From the NCBI RefSeq assembly GCF_030846775.1, contig NZ_CP132910.1:4157001-4221000 (forward strand): a DNA stretch of 64,000 bases, in the 5' to 3' direction. The notes under the pieces were generated by a model, which searched no databases, was not told the DNA's origin, and saw only the letters and a list, made by a program, of their open reading frames with translations. Shown piece by piece: positions 32,677 through 41,197 of this stretch. Position numbers and translations under genes: made by a program. Position 1 is the first letter of the stretch. Every line of letters starts with the position of its first letter. This DNA comes from Geothrix sp. 21YS21S-2. GTDB taxonomy: Bacteria > Acidobacteriota > Holophagae > Holophagales > Holophagaceae.

Positions 32677-32703
32677 AAGGCCCCCGCCGGTTCCGGGGGC
32701 CTT
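32677..32703 (+). terminator. Terminator after tRNA-Ser
   Basis: AAGGCCCCCG (32677-32686) and CGGGGGCCTT (32694-32703) form a perfect 10-base stem with a 7-base loop, 13 bases after the tRNA 3' end. The T-run is short (CCTGTTCCTG), but the position and stem strength fit a terminator. Confidence 0.7.
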
Positions 32704-32880
32704 CCTGTTCCTGCGCGGCCACCGTGGATGGGACCCGGTCCGGCAGGGGTTCCCGACCCTCGCGGATCATGGGGACCCGGCGACCCTCCAGTACAAGCTC
32801 CGGAACCTCCCGGTCGCATCCTTTGCCTCCCCTGCTGATGGCGGTCCAGGGCGGGCCCTGGCCCTGCCACGTCCGGCCGG

Positions 32881-33669
32881 TCAAGGTGCGGGTGGTTGCG
32901 CCGGGGGCTTTTCCGGAACCAGGGCCTGCCTGATGAATGAAGCGGGTCCGCCGGTCAGGTGGTCCCGGGTGCGGGCGGGAAATCCCGGGATGGCTTCGAG
33001 ATCCTCCAGCAGCTTCAGGATCGCCTTCTGGAGGGAAGCCCTGAGCTGGATGGCGCGGTCGGCCCTTGCCGGCTCGGGCAGTTCCCGGATCAGGGATCGT
33101 CCGGATAGCACGTAGTAGGTTTCCGTCCAGAAGGGCTTCACGTCACCCGGGGCAAAGAGCCTGGCTTCGAGCACGGCCGGCGCGGAGAAGGAACCGAACA
33201 GGGCGCTCCCTCCGATCCAGAAGGCGCTTTCCTCCAGCAGCTCGTAACCGCCGAGCCCCACGGCCAGGCGGGTGTTGTGCACCAGCAGGCCCGTGCCGAC
33301 TCCCCAGGCCACTCCGGAGGCGATGCCGTAGAGGATGTACGTGGTGCGGATCTCGCCCAGGTCGGTCACGACGAGTTCCAGGCGATAGGGCGCGTCCGGC
33401 CGGACCGCGATGCCGCACGCCGCAGCTTCCTCCCGGAAGGTCGATTCCAGCCACAGGCCGTGGTCGTCCAGCGCCTTGCGCCGTGCCTCCGGAGTGTTGG
33501 CCTCCTCGGGCCCCTGCCGCTTCAGGCGCTTGAGCTGGCGGCTGTGATCTTCCACCGAGACCCTTGCCAGGCGGATGGATGGACCGCCCTCCACGGCCTT
33601 CAAGGTGGCAAGCGGGGACCTGCACGCCAAGGCGAGCAGGCAGAAGCAGAGGATGGCGGTTCGGGGCAT
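32881..33669 (-). CDS. Exported, probably lipid-anchored protein of unknown function
   Basis: 262 residues. The N-terminus (AILCFCLLALACRSPL) is a lipoprotein-type signal with a likely modified cysteine at LLALAC. A mid segment (TYILYGIASGVAWGVGTGLL) is hydrophobic and glycine-rich, and may contact the membrane. The rest mixes helices (RQLKRLKRQGPEEANTPEAR) and strands (YRLELVVTDLGEIRTT). The pattern of a signal, a GNA1162-like strand set and a glycine-rich helix recalls small lipoproteins that associate with outer-membrane assembly, but no family is certain. The gene stands alone. Confidence 0.68.
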   Translation of the reverse strand: MPRTAILCFCLLALACRSPLATLKAVEGGPSIRLARVSVEDHSRQLKRLKRQGPEEANTPEARRKALDDHGLWLESTFREEAAACGIAVRPDAPYRLELVVTDLGEIRTTYILYGIASGVAWGVGTGLLVHNTRLAVGLGGYELLEESAFWIGGSALFGSFSAPAVLEARLFAPGDVKPFWTETYYVLSGRSLIRELPEPARADRAIQLRASLQKAILKLLEDLEAIPGFPARTRDHLTGGPASFIRQALVPEKPPAQPPAP

Positions 33670-33740
33670 CGCGCGCTTTCAGAATCGAAAATGAAGTTCC
33701 CACGATCTCGTACCGCATCGAGTTCGCCAAGCGCAGGGGT

Positions 33741-33770
33741 TTGACCTGGATCCTTGACGGAATCTTAACT
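33741..33770 (+). promoter_or_regulatory. Possible porin promoter
   Basis: TTGACC (33741-33746) is followed after 18 bases by TTAACT (33765-33770), about 170 bases before the porin start codon. The -35 is good and the -10 mediocre. The remaining upstream region (33670-33939) shows nothing else that I can name. Confidence 0.3.
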
Positions 33771-33939
33771 GGCCGGCCCGAGGAGACGCGGGCTAGGCTG
33801 ACGTGTTGGACTCCGGAAGGGAAATTGCGATTCTGAGCTGCCCTTCGATCGCGGAACCCCCGCGGCCCTGGGCCCGGTTGCAGCACCGCCCATTCCATCG
33901 GCTCCACGCGGGAGCTGATCCCAGATCACGGAAGCGCCC

Positions 33940-35223
33940 ATGAAGTTCCTGTTCGCCCTCTGCTGTTCGCTGCCCGGATTGATCGCCGGGGACCCCGGTG
34001 CCTGGCAGGTTCATGCCCAGGCCACCGCCGTCACCCAGACCCATGGGGACTTCCCTTCCCCCTACCGGGGCCCCAATTCCCTCCGCCCGGGGCGGGAATG
34101 GGCCACGTCCTTCACCACCACCCTCATGACCGGCTGGCGGCCTCTCAAGGGCACCGAGCTCTATCTGGACGTGGAAGGTGCCGCCGGAAAGGGGGTCAGC
34201 AGTGTCCTGGGCATGGCCGGGGCCCCCAACGGCGAAACCTACCGGGTCGGCAACCCCCAGTTCCGGGCTTCCGTGGCCCGCTTCCTGGTGCGCCAGACCC
34301 TCGACCTGGGTGGGGAGCCTCAGGAGGTGGAGGACGACGCCCACCAGCTTCCCGGCTCCCGCTCTTCCCGCCGTCTGGTGCTGCACGCCGGCAAGGTAAG
34401 CGTCATGGATCTTTTCGACAACAACACCTACGCCCATGACCCCCGCACCCAGTTCCTGAACTGGACCCTCATGGGCCATGGGGCCTGGGACTACCCCGCC
34501 GACACCCGTGGCTACACCTGGGGCGGTGCGGTGGAACTGTTCTGGGACGCGTGGGCGGTCCGCTATGGCCGCTTCGCCGAACCCCTGGAGGCCAATCAAT
34601 TGGAGATGGACCACGCCCTTGCGCGTGCCCACGGCGATGCCATGGAGGTGGAGCACGACCACACCCTCGGCGGCCTTCCCGGAGCACTTCGGGGGATGGT
34701 CTTCCGGAACACCGCCCACATGGGGGACTACCGGATGAGCCTGGCCGAGGCCAACCCCCCGGACATCACCGCAACCCGGGCAAATGGCCGGAGGAAACGG
34801 GGCTGGGGTCTCAACGCCGAACAGGCCGTCACTCCCGACGTAGGCTGCTTCGCCCGCTGGAGCTGGTCGGATGGCCGCACCGAGTCCTGGGCCTTCACGG
34901 AGGCGGACCGATCCCTCTCCGCCGGGCTTTCCCAGAGGGGCACCCGCTGGGGCCGCCCCCGGGACCGCTTCGGGTTGGCCTTTGTCCAGAATGGGCTGAG
35001 TCCGGACCACCGCGCCTACCTTGCTGCGGGCGGACTCGGGTTCCTGCTGGGCGATGGCCGGCTCACCTACAACCCGGAGCGCATCGCCGAGGCGACCTAC
35101 GCCCTTGCCATGGGCACGCACTGCACCGCCAGCCTGGACCTTCAGCGGTGCTGGAACCCGGGCTACAACGCCGACCGGGGGCCCGTGACGCTTTCTGCCC
35201 TCCGCGTCCACCTCGCATTCTGA
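33940..35223 (+). CDS. OprB-like carbohydrate-selective porin
   Basis: 427 residues with a signal peptide (FLFALCCSLPGLIAGDP). The mature N-terminus WQVHAQATAVTQTHGDFPSP followed by YRGPNSLRPG is characteristic of the OprB carbohydrate porin family, as is GTELYLDVEGAAGKGVSSVL. The chain alternates amphipathic strands and ends with a strand closing on phenylalanine (LSALRVHLAF), as outer-membrane beta-barrels do. It would let sugars or related solutes diffuse across the outer membrane. No sugar transporter gene is adjacent; the gene seems monocistronic. Confidence 0.85.
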   Translation: MKFLFALCCSLPGLIAGDPGAWQVHAQATAVTQTHGDFPSPYRGPNSLRPGREWATSFTTTLMTGWRPLKGTELYLDVEGAAGKGVSSVLGMAGAPNGETYRVGNPQFRASVARFLVRQTLDLGGEPQEVEDDAHQLPGSRSSRRLVLHAGKVSVMDLFDNNTYAHDPRTQFLNWTLMGHGAWDYPADTRGYTWGGAVELFWDAWAVRYGRFAEPLEANQLEMDHALARAHGDAMEVEHDHTLGGLPGALRGMVFRNTAHMGDYRMSLAEANPPDITATRANGRRKRGWGLNAEQAVTPDVGCFARWSWSDGRTESWAFTEADRSLSAGLSQRGTRWGRPRDRFGLAFVQNGLSPDHRAYLAAGGLGFLLGDGRLTYNPERIAEATYALAMGTHCTASLDLQRCWNPGYNADRGPVTLSALRVHLAF

Positions 35224-35331
35224 TCGCCCCGGATTCCGCCCAGGGCACCCGGCGGACAGCTTCGGCGGGACTGCGACGGCAGAAGGTCCGGAGCCCCAAT
35301 CGCCTTCCAGACAGGGAAGATGAGGATCGGG

Positions 35332-38300
35332 TCAAGGAGCCCCGGCCTCCCGGTGCGGGGATTGCGCAAGAAGAAACCGTTCCACGGCGCTCCAGCCCCT
35401 CTCCTCCAGGCCCAGGCGGGAGGCGTACCGACCCTTCAACCGGGCCAGGATCTCCTCCGCAGGTTCCTCGGCGTCGACTAGGTAGCCGCCCTTCTGCAGC
35501 CAGTCCCTGAGGCTTTCCTTCCGGGCCGGGCCGACCCCCGGAATGACGCTGTCCAGAAGGGCCCGGGGGTCGTTGCCGCATTCCCTGAAGACGGCGGCCA
35601 CGCCGGCCATGTCGCCGAACCTCGGGATCTCCGCGGCTTCGATGATCGCAGGGGACAGTGGCCTGGGGCGGGCCGCCTGGAGGGCAGCCTGGGCCTGTTC
35701 CAGGATCTCGATCGTCGTCAGGAGGGCGACCTTCTCCGGCGTGATTGGGGTGCCCAGGAAGTTCCTGACCTGCCCGACGGTCTCGAACCCGCCCTGGAGC
35801 AGAAGATGCAGGGACCGCTGCTGGCCCTCCGCGAAGGCCAGCCAGGCGTGCTGCTGGCTGAGTGGCGTCCACAGGGATGGGCCCGCGGCGCCCAGGCGCC
35901 TGGCGTAGCCCAGCAGGCTGTCCTCCCCGGGGTCGGGAATGGGCGGCCGGGTGAGGTCCACGGCGGGCAGGGGGGCCAGACGGCGCGCCCCGAGGTTGCG
36001 CACCTCGGCCAGATCGAGGATCTGGATGCCTCGGGGCCCGAGGCGCCGCCACTTGGCGACCTCGTCCTGCTGGGCGGTGAAGTAGAAGATCTGCCGGCCG
36101 GTGCCGGCCATCACCTGGATGGCTTCGAGGATGGCCTGGGCGCGGGTGTCGTCGGAATTGGCCAGGACCTCGTCCAGGAAGAGGGGCAGCTGGATGCCGT
36201 CCGGACCCTCCTGGTGTTCGACGTAGGCCAGGCGCACGGCCATCAGCAGCTGGAGGCGGGTGCCTTCGGAGAGCTGGTCGAGGGGGCGGGTGCGATCGCC
36301 CTCCCGCGCCACGAACGCGGCGTTCTCGAACCGCAGCACATAGCGGTGCCCGGTGAAGGCCTGGAAGAGGTCCGAGGCCCGGCGCAGCTGGGGTTTGAGG
36401 TCCTCGTCGGCTCCGCGCTCTTCCAGGCGGTCGATGAGCCTGGCCAGGGTCCGTCCTTCGAGGTCCCTGATCCGCTGATCCTCGAGTCTCTGGGCGGCCT
36501 GGTCCCGGGCGAGGATGAGGGCGGCCAGGGTGGTTTCGCCCGTGAGGCGCGTCAGGGTGGCCTGTTTGAGGAGGGCGGCTTCGCGGGCCGCGGCGATCTT
36601 CCGGAGGGTTTCGCGGGCGGCCGCAAGGTCGGTCCGGACCTGGGCGCGGGCCCGGGCGAGGCGGTCCCGGCGGTCGGCGAGGGGGGCTTCCCGCCGGTCG
36701 GCGATGGCCTGGAATTCCGGCGTCCAGTGTCCATCGCGCTTGAAGAGGGTCTCCACGAGGCTGAGCTGGCCCAGGCGGGCGGTCATGAGGGGGTGCCAGA
36801 GCCGGCGGGTGTCCCAGGCCTCCTGGAAGGTGTGCTCGGCCAGGCCTCGGGCGGCGAGGAAGGCGTCCAGGTCCGCCTGGGGGGAGCTACGCCCCAAGGC
36901 GTCCAGCGTCTTCACGAGGGTGAGGCGTTCGCCGTGCAGACGCAGGGCGGTGTCCAGGTCGTCCGCGAGGACCGCCAGCGCGGCCGCGGGATCCGGGCCG
37001 GGGGTGCGGCGGAAGGCCTCGAGCAGGGTGGCGGCCTTGGCCAGGAGGGACGCGAGCTGCCGGGAAGCCTCGGCTTCCAGCTCTCCGGCCGTCGCCACCG
37101 TTCCGCGGAGGGCCAGGCCCTGCTCGAGTCGCCGGGCGAGGATCTCCAGGTAGCCCCCGAAGGCGTCGGTCGGTTCGGGGTGCAGGTTGAGCTGGCGGGC
37201 CAGGTCACCCGCCTCGGCGAGGAGGGCCTTCCAGGTTCCCCGCTCCGTTTCGGCGTTCGCGCGGACCTGGTTGCGGGTCAGGTTCAGCTTCGCGAGTCCC
37301 GTCCCCTTGGCCGCCTCGTCCCGGACCTTCCGGGCGAGCACGGCGATGTCCGCCGGGGCCCAGGCCGCGGGGGTCAGGCCGGGCAGGCCGAGGGCGAGGT
37401 ACTGGTCCTGCAGGGTCGCCAGGCCCTGCCGGAGGGCGTCCGGGTTCTCGGCCTGGGAGGCCGGGGTCCGGAGGCCGATGGCAGCGAGGGCGAGAAGGAG
37501 CAGGGCCGCGGCGATCGAAAGGACCCGGGGCGGGGCGCCCCGGGCGAGGACGAGGGCCGCGGCGCCGGCCAGCAGCCCGGCCGCCATGAGGGCCCAGGCG
37601 AAGGCGCCCCAGCGTCCCTTGCCGTCCGGGAGCCTGGCCAGGGCCTCCAGGGTGGCGCGCTTGTCCTGCCACTGCTCCAGGATCAGGGTGGCGGAGGCGA
37701 GGGTTCCGGCGGACAGGGCCGTCTCCTCCGGGCCGAGGGTGGAGGCGACCTGGTCCAGGGCATGGAGCAGGCTCTGGCTCCGCTCGAACTTCCGGGCCAA
37801 CGCCCGGGTGCGCTCCAGGACGTCCGGGGAGAGGGACGGGAGCTGGTCCACCGGGGCGCCCAGCCAGGGGTTGGCCTGCCGCCAGTCGTCCAGGGCGGCT
37901 GCGGCCTCGCGGTGGGCCCGGCCGCGGTCCCTGGCTTCCGTCTGCGCATCCTTGAGGGCGCCGGCGAGGTTCCGGGCGGCCTCGGCGTGGTCCTTCCGGA
38001 GGCCGGGGGGCAGGTCGAGAGGGGCGAGGCCGCCGTCCACCTTCTCCAGCTGGTCCTGGAGGCTGGCGACCTGGGTGGCGGCCGCGTCGCGGGAGGCGCG
38101 CAGGTCCCGGAAGGCGGTCTCGTCCGGCTCCCGGAGGCCGGCGAGGAGGGTTTCGCGGGCCTGGAACGGCTCGAGGGCGGCATCCTGGGCCAGGAGGGTC
38201 TCCAGGGACTCCAGGGCCTGGTCGAGGGCGGCCAGGGCGCGCTCCCGGTCCGCGTGCGCGTCCAGGGTGGCGGCTTCCGCCTCCAGGGCCCGGATCTCCT

Positions 38301-38850
38301 CTTCCAGCGATTCCTGGGCCCCCTGTTCCCTGGATTTCTCCTGGAGGGCCGCCCTGGCCTGCTCGAAGGCCTCGGTGGCGCCGGCCCTGCGGGAGAAGGC
38401 GGCCAGGGGCTTGAGGTCGGCGCGGTGCTTCTGGAAGTCCACGCCGCCCTGCATCTCCTGGCGCAGCTGCTCGCCGAAGGCCTGGTTGGCCTCCCTGCTC
38501 TGGAGGAGGTCGGACAGGGACAGGCGGTAGCGCTCGCGGGTGGAGGCCCCGGACCAGGGGGAGGGCTGCGCGGGCAGGGCGCCGGCCTTGGCGACCAGGC
38601 GGTCCTGGAGGCGGCTCCGCTCCTGCGACAGGTCCCCCAGGCGCACCTGGGCATGCAGGATGGTGCCTTCCGGGGCCTTGGCCTGGTCCCACAGGAGGAG
38701 CTCCATGGCCTGGACCAGGGAGCTCTTCCCGGCGCCATTGGGGCCGTGGACGACCACGATGCCCGGGGCGAGGCGCTCCACCGTGAAGCCCATCCCCGCG
38801 AATCCCCGGAAGGCGTCCAGGTCCACCCGTTCGAAGCGGAAGCTAGGCAT
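35332..38850 (-). CDS. SbcC/YhaN-like AAA ATPase with internal membrane segments and HhH-like C-terminus
   Basis: 1172 residues. The N-terminus holds FRFERVDLDAFRGFAGMGF and Walker A GPNGAGKSS (36-44). Long coiled coils (ALQEKSREQGAQESLEEEIR and similar) surround two adjacent hydrophobic segments near residues 410-465 (AWALMAAGLLAGAAALVLA; VLSIAAALLLLALAAIGL), as in YhaN-type proteins. The ABC signature LSEGTRLQLLMAVRLAYVEH and Walker B LPLFLDEVLANS lie near 890-930. About 200 more residues follow, including a helix-hairpin-helix-like IPGVGPARKESLRDWLQKGG. With the overlapping nuclease gene upstream it should form an SbcCD/Mre11-Rad50-like complex acting on broken DNA ends or hairpins, possibly at the membrane. 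The long C-terminal extension is not usual. Confidence 0.85.
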   Translation of the reverse strand: MPSFRFERVDLDAFRGFAGMGFTVERLAPGIVVVHGPNGAGKSSLVQAMELLLWDQAKAPEGTILHAQVRLGDLSQERSRLQDRLVAKAGALPAQPSPWSGASTRERYRLSLSDLLQSREANQAFGEQLRQEMQGGVDFQKHRADLKPLAAFSRRAGATEAFEQARAALQEKSREQGAQESLEEEIRALEAEAATLDAHADRERALAALDQALESLETLLAQDAALEPFQARETLLAGLREPDETAFRDLRASRDAAATQVASLQDQLEKVDGGLAPLDLPPGLRKDHAEAARNLAGALKDAQTEARDRGRAHREAAAALDDWRQANPWLGAPVDQLPSLSPDVLERTRALARKFERSQSLLHALDQVASTLGPEETALSAGTLASATLILEQWQDKRATLEALARLPDGKGRWGAFAWALMAAGLLAGAAALVLARGAPPRVLSIAAALLLLALAAIGLRTPASQAENPDALRQGLATLQDQYLALGLPGLTPAAWAPADIAVLARKVRDEAAKGTGLAKLNLTRNQVRANAETERGTWKALLAEAGDLARQLNLHPEPTDAFGGYLEILARRLEQGLALRGTVATAGELEAEASRQLASLLAKAATLLEAFRRTPGPDPAAALAVLADDLDTALRLHGERLTLVKTLDALGRSSPQADLDAFLAARGLAEHTFQEAWDTRRLWHPLMTARLGQLSLVETLFKRDGHWTPEFQAIADRREAPLADRRDRLARARAQVRTDLAAARETLRKIAAAREAALLKQATLTRLTGETTLAALILARDQAAQRLEDQRIRDLEGRTLARLIDRLEERGADEDLKPQLRRASDLFQAFTGHRYVLRFENAAFVAREGDRTRPLDQLSEGTRLQLLMAVRLAYVEHQEGPDGIQLPLFLDEVLANSDDTRAQAILEAIQVMAGTGRQIFYFTAQQDEVAKWRRLGPRGIQILDLAEVRNLGARRLAPLPAVDLTRPPIPDPGEDSLLGYARRLGAAGPSLWTPLSQQHAWLAFAEGQQRSLHLLLQGGFETVGQVRNFLGTPITPEKVALLTTIEILEQAQAALQAARPRPLSPAIIEAAEIPRFGDMAGVAAVFRECGNDPRALLDSVIPGVGPARKESLRDWLQKGGYLVDAEEPAEEILARLKGRYASRLGLEERGWSAVERFLLAQSPHREAGAP

Positions 38851-40159
38851 GGGGGGTCTCCGCGGGGATCATCCCGTTGAACAGGCGCAGGCAGACGCGC
38901 TGGAGCAGGGCGAGGTGCCAGTCCGGGGCGGCGGTTGTCTCGTCCATCCAGCGGGCGTCCAGGCCGTGGTAGGCCCCGGAGGACCGGCTTTCCCGTTCGA
39001 GCTGGAGGACCTCGTCGAGGAGGCCGCCCCATTCGCCGGGAGGGACGCTTCCCTTGTCCAGGTCCTGGATCAGGCGCGCCAGGATGCCCCGGGCGCCCTT
39101 GTCCGTGAGCCAGGCCTCGAGGCTCGCCGGGCGCCGCACGAGGTTCTCCACGTCGCCATGGATGGCGGCCTGGACACCGTCGAGGGTGGTGGTGAACTCC
39201 TCGGGCGCGCGCGGGGCGGGGGCGTCGGATTCCCCCGTCAGGCGCACCCGGAAGAGCACTCCTTCCAGGCGCGGATCGGCTTCCCGGCAGCGCCCGATGC
39301 GTTCGCGCATGCCCTGCAGGATGGCGGACTGCACCGCGGTCTCGCTGGCGTCGTCCCGGGTGAGGGCGACCTCCAGCGCCTCGATGCGGATGGGGGCCGG
39401 CACGAGGACGGGACTGGAGAAGGCGCCGCCGGCAAGTGTCAGGGTCCAGCAGCCGTGGGCGCCGGTCTCGCTGGCCCGGAGGGGGATCGGGGAGCCGCAG
39501 TAGAAGGGGGCCTTGTCCCGGGCGCTGGGGGCGTGGATGTGGCCCAGGACCCACCGGTCGATGCGCCGGGAACGCAGGGCGGCGGACGTGAAGGGGGCGT
39601 AGGGGCTCCGGGGGCTGTCCAGGTCGCCGTGGAGGATGCCCAGGGTCGGGAGGTCGTCGGGGACGGCGGGGAAGGCGTAGAAGGGGTCCGCGGAATGGAG
39701 GGGCGCCGGGAAGGACCAGCCCACGAGGCGCAGGGATTCCCCGCCGAGGGTGACGGCCGCCTCGGTCCAGACGCCCATGACCCCGTCCTTCCGGCCCAGG
39801 AGCAGGAAACGCGCGGCCTGGGCGGGGTCCAGGTCCCGCCGGAGGTCGTCGAGGAGCCTGGGGAGGATCTCGGAATCGTGGTTGCCCGCCACGGCGGCGA
39901 TGGTGAGGCCGTGCTGGAGGAGGCGGAGGACGCCGGCCTTGAGGGGGGCCCAGGCCTCGAAGTAGCGGTTGTCCCGCTCCACGACGTCGCCCGCGAGCAC
40001 GAGGAGGTCCGCTCGCTCCCGGATGGCGCTGTCGACCACGAAGTCCCAGGCGGACCGGGCGGTCAGGGCGCGGCCGGGGAAGGCCTTCATGCTGGGCTGG
40101 CGGCCCAGGTGGATGTCGGAGGCGCAAAGGATCTTCATGGGGGTCCGGGGTTCGGCCAT
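38843..40159 (-). CDS. SbcD/YhaO-like DNA repair exonuclease (Mre11 type)
   Basis: 438 residues. The calcineurin-like phosphoesterase motifs are complete: CASDIHLG (D15, H17), LAGDVVERDN (D58), AGNHDSE (N93, H94), LHGDLDSP and GHIHAP near 210. These bind two Mn ions and cut DNA ends. The last 120 residues form the capping and ATPase-contact region. The 3' end overlaps the ATPase gene by 8 bases, giving tight coupling of the two subunits. I keep the ATG at 40159; an internal ATG at 40138 (MKILCASD) is the start more usual for the family. Confidence 0.88.
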   Translation of the reverse strand: MAEPRTPMKILCASDIHLGRQPSMKAFPGRALTARSAWDFVVDSAIRERADLLVLAGDVVERDNRYFEAWAPLKAGVLRLLQHGLTIAAVAGNHDSEILPRLLDDLRRDLDPAQAARFLLLGRKDGVMGVWTEAAVTLGGESLRLVGWSFPAPLHSADPFYAFPAVPDDLPTLGILHGDLDSPRSPYAPFTSAALRSRRIDRWVLGHIHAPSARDKAPFYCGSPIPLRASETGAHGCWTLTLAGGAFSSPVLVPAPIRIEALEVALTRDDASETAVQSAILQGMRERIGRCREADPRLEGVLFRVRLTGESDAPAPRAPEEFTTTLDGVQAAIHGDVENLVRRPASLEAWLTDKGARGILARLIQDLDKGSVPPGEWGGLLDEVLQLERESRSSGAYHGLDARWMDETTAAPDWHLALLQRVCLRLFNGMIPAETPHA

Positions 40160-40306
40160 AGGTGGGTTCCGGGAAGTGTATCAGCGCGGATGGCCAACCG
40201 CCCCCGGGCCGGATTTCCCGCTGGAGGGGCCAGCCTCTGCGATGATGGGCGTCGACCCGGTCCTTCCACATCCAAGGCCGCCCACTCCGCTCCCCGGAGG
40301 AGTTCC

Positions 40307-41197
40307 ATGCCCCGTCCGAAGATCCTGATCGTGGAAGACGACGACCTCACCTCGTCCCTGCTCAAAGGCACGCTGGCGCGGGAGGGCTACGACATCACCC
40401 TGGCCGGCGACGGGCTCGCGGCCCTGGACATCCTGGGCGACGATTCCGGGTTCGCCGCCGTGCTCCTGGACCGCCTCATGCCCCGCATGGACGGGCTCGA
40501 GGTCCTCAAGCGGATGAAGGCCACCCCGGGGTTCAAGGACATCCCCGTGGTGCTCGAGACGGCGCTGGACGGCGAAGGGGACATCCGGGAGGGGCTGAAG
40601 GCCGGCGCGCTGCACTACCTGGTCAAGCCGCTCGACCCCCGGATGGTGGTCCAGGTGGTGGACTCGGCGGTGCGGGAATTCGAGACGAGGAAGAAGCTCT
40701 ACGCCGAACTCGACAGCATCCGCGCCGCCATGGGCCTGGTGCGCCGGGGCGTCTTCCACGTGCACACCCTCGAGCAGTGCGGGGACCTGGCCGCGCTGCT
40801 GGCCAAGGCCTGCCCGGATCCCAGGCGCTCCGTGACCGGGATCCTGGAGCTGCTGGTCAATGCCGTGGAGCACGGCAACCTGGGGATCACCTACGAGGAG
40901 AAGACCGAGCTCATCGCCTCCCACGAATGGGCGGGCGAGATCGAGCGCCGCCAGGAGCTTCCCCGGAACCGCAAGCGGCGGGTGGAGGTCACCCTGACGC
41001 GCCTGGCCGCAGCCACCCGGATCCGGATCCAGGACATGGGCGAAGGGTTTCACTGGCAGGACTTCGAGGGCGTCAACCCGGGCCGGATGTTCGACAGCCA
41101 CGGGCGGGGCATCCTCCTGGCCAAGTGGGAGGCCTTCGACCGGGTGGAGTACCTCGGGAACGGCAACTGCGTCGTGGCGGAAATCGCCCACACCTAG
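40307..41197 (+). CDS. Receiver domain fused to RsbW-type HATPase domain
   Basis: 296 residues; ATG preceded by GGAGGAG. Residues 1-125 are a receiver domain (D11/D12 in IVEDDDLT, phospho-site D55 in VLLDRLMPRMDG, K107 in YLVKPLD). Residues about 165-296 are a GHKL ATPase of the anti-sigma/RsbW kind: ELLVNAVEHGNLG (E181, N185), IQDMGEGFHWQ and DSHGRGILLAKWE. There is no phospho-acceptor histidine domain, so it is not a normal kinase. Phosphorylation of the receiver probably controls anti-sigma or serine-kinase activity, a partner-switching mechanism. No sigma factor or STAS gene lies beside it. It is convergent with the radical SAM gene, the stop codons being adjacent. Confidence 0.85.
   Translation: MPRPKILIVEDDDLTSSLLKGTLAREGYDITLAGDGLAALDILGDDSGFAAVLLDRLMPRMDGLEVLKRMKATPGFKDIPVVLETALDGEGDIREGLKAGALHYLVKPLDPRMVVQVVDSAVREFETRKKLYAELDSIRAAMGLVRRGVFHVHTLEQCGDLAALLAKACPDPRRSVTGILELLVNAVEHGNLGITYEEKTELIASHEWAGEIERRQELPRNRKRRVEVTLTRLAAATRIRIQDMGEGFHWQDFEGVNPGRMFDSHGRGILLAKWEAFDRVEYLGNGNCVVAEIAHT

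Noticed and set aside
35806-38880. 1024-residue open frame on the plus strand
   Set aside because: It is the antisense shadow of the SbcC-like gene; its sequence is Gly/Glu/Val-rich without any domain, as third-position G/C bias produces.
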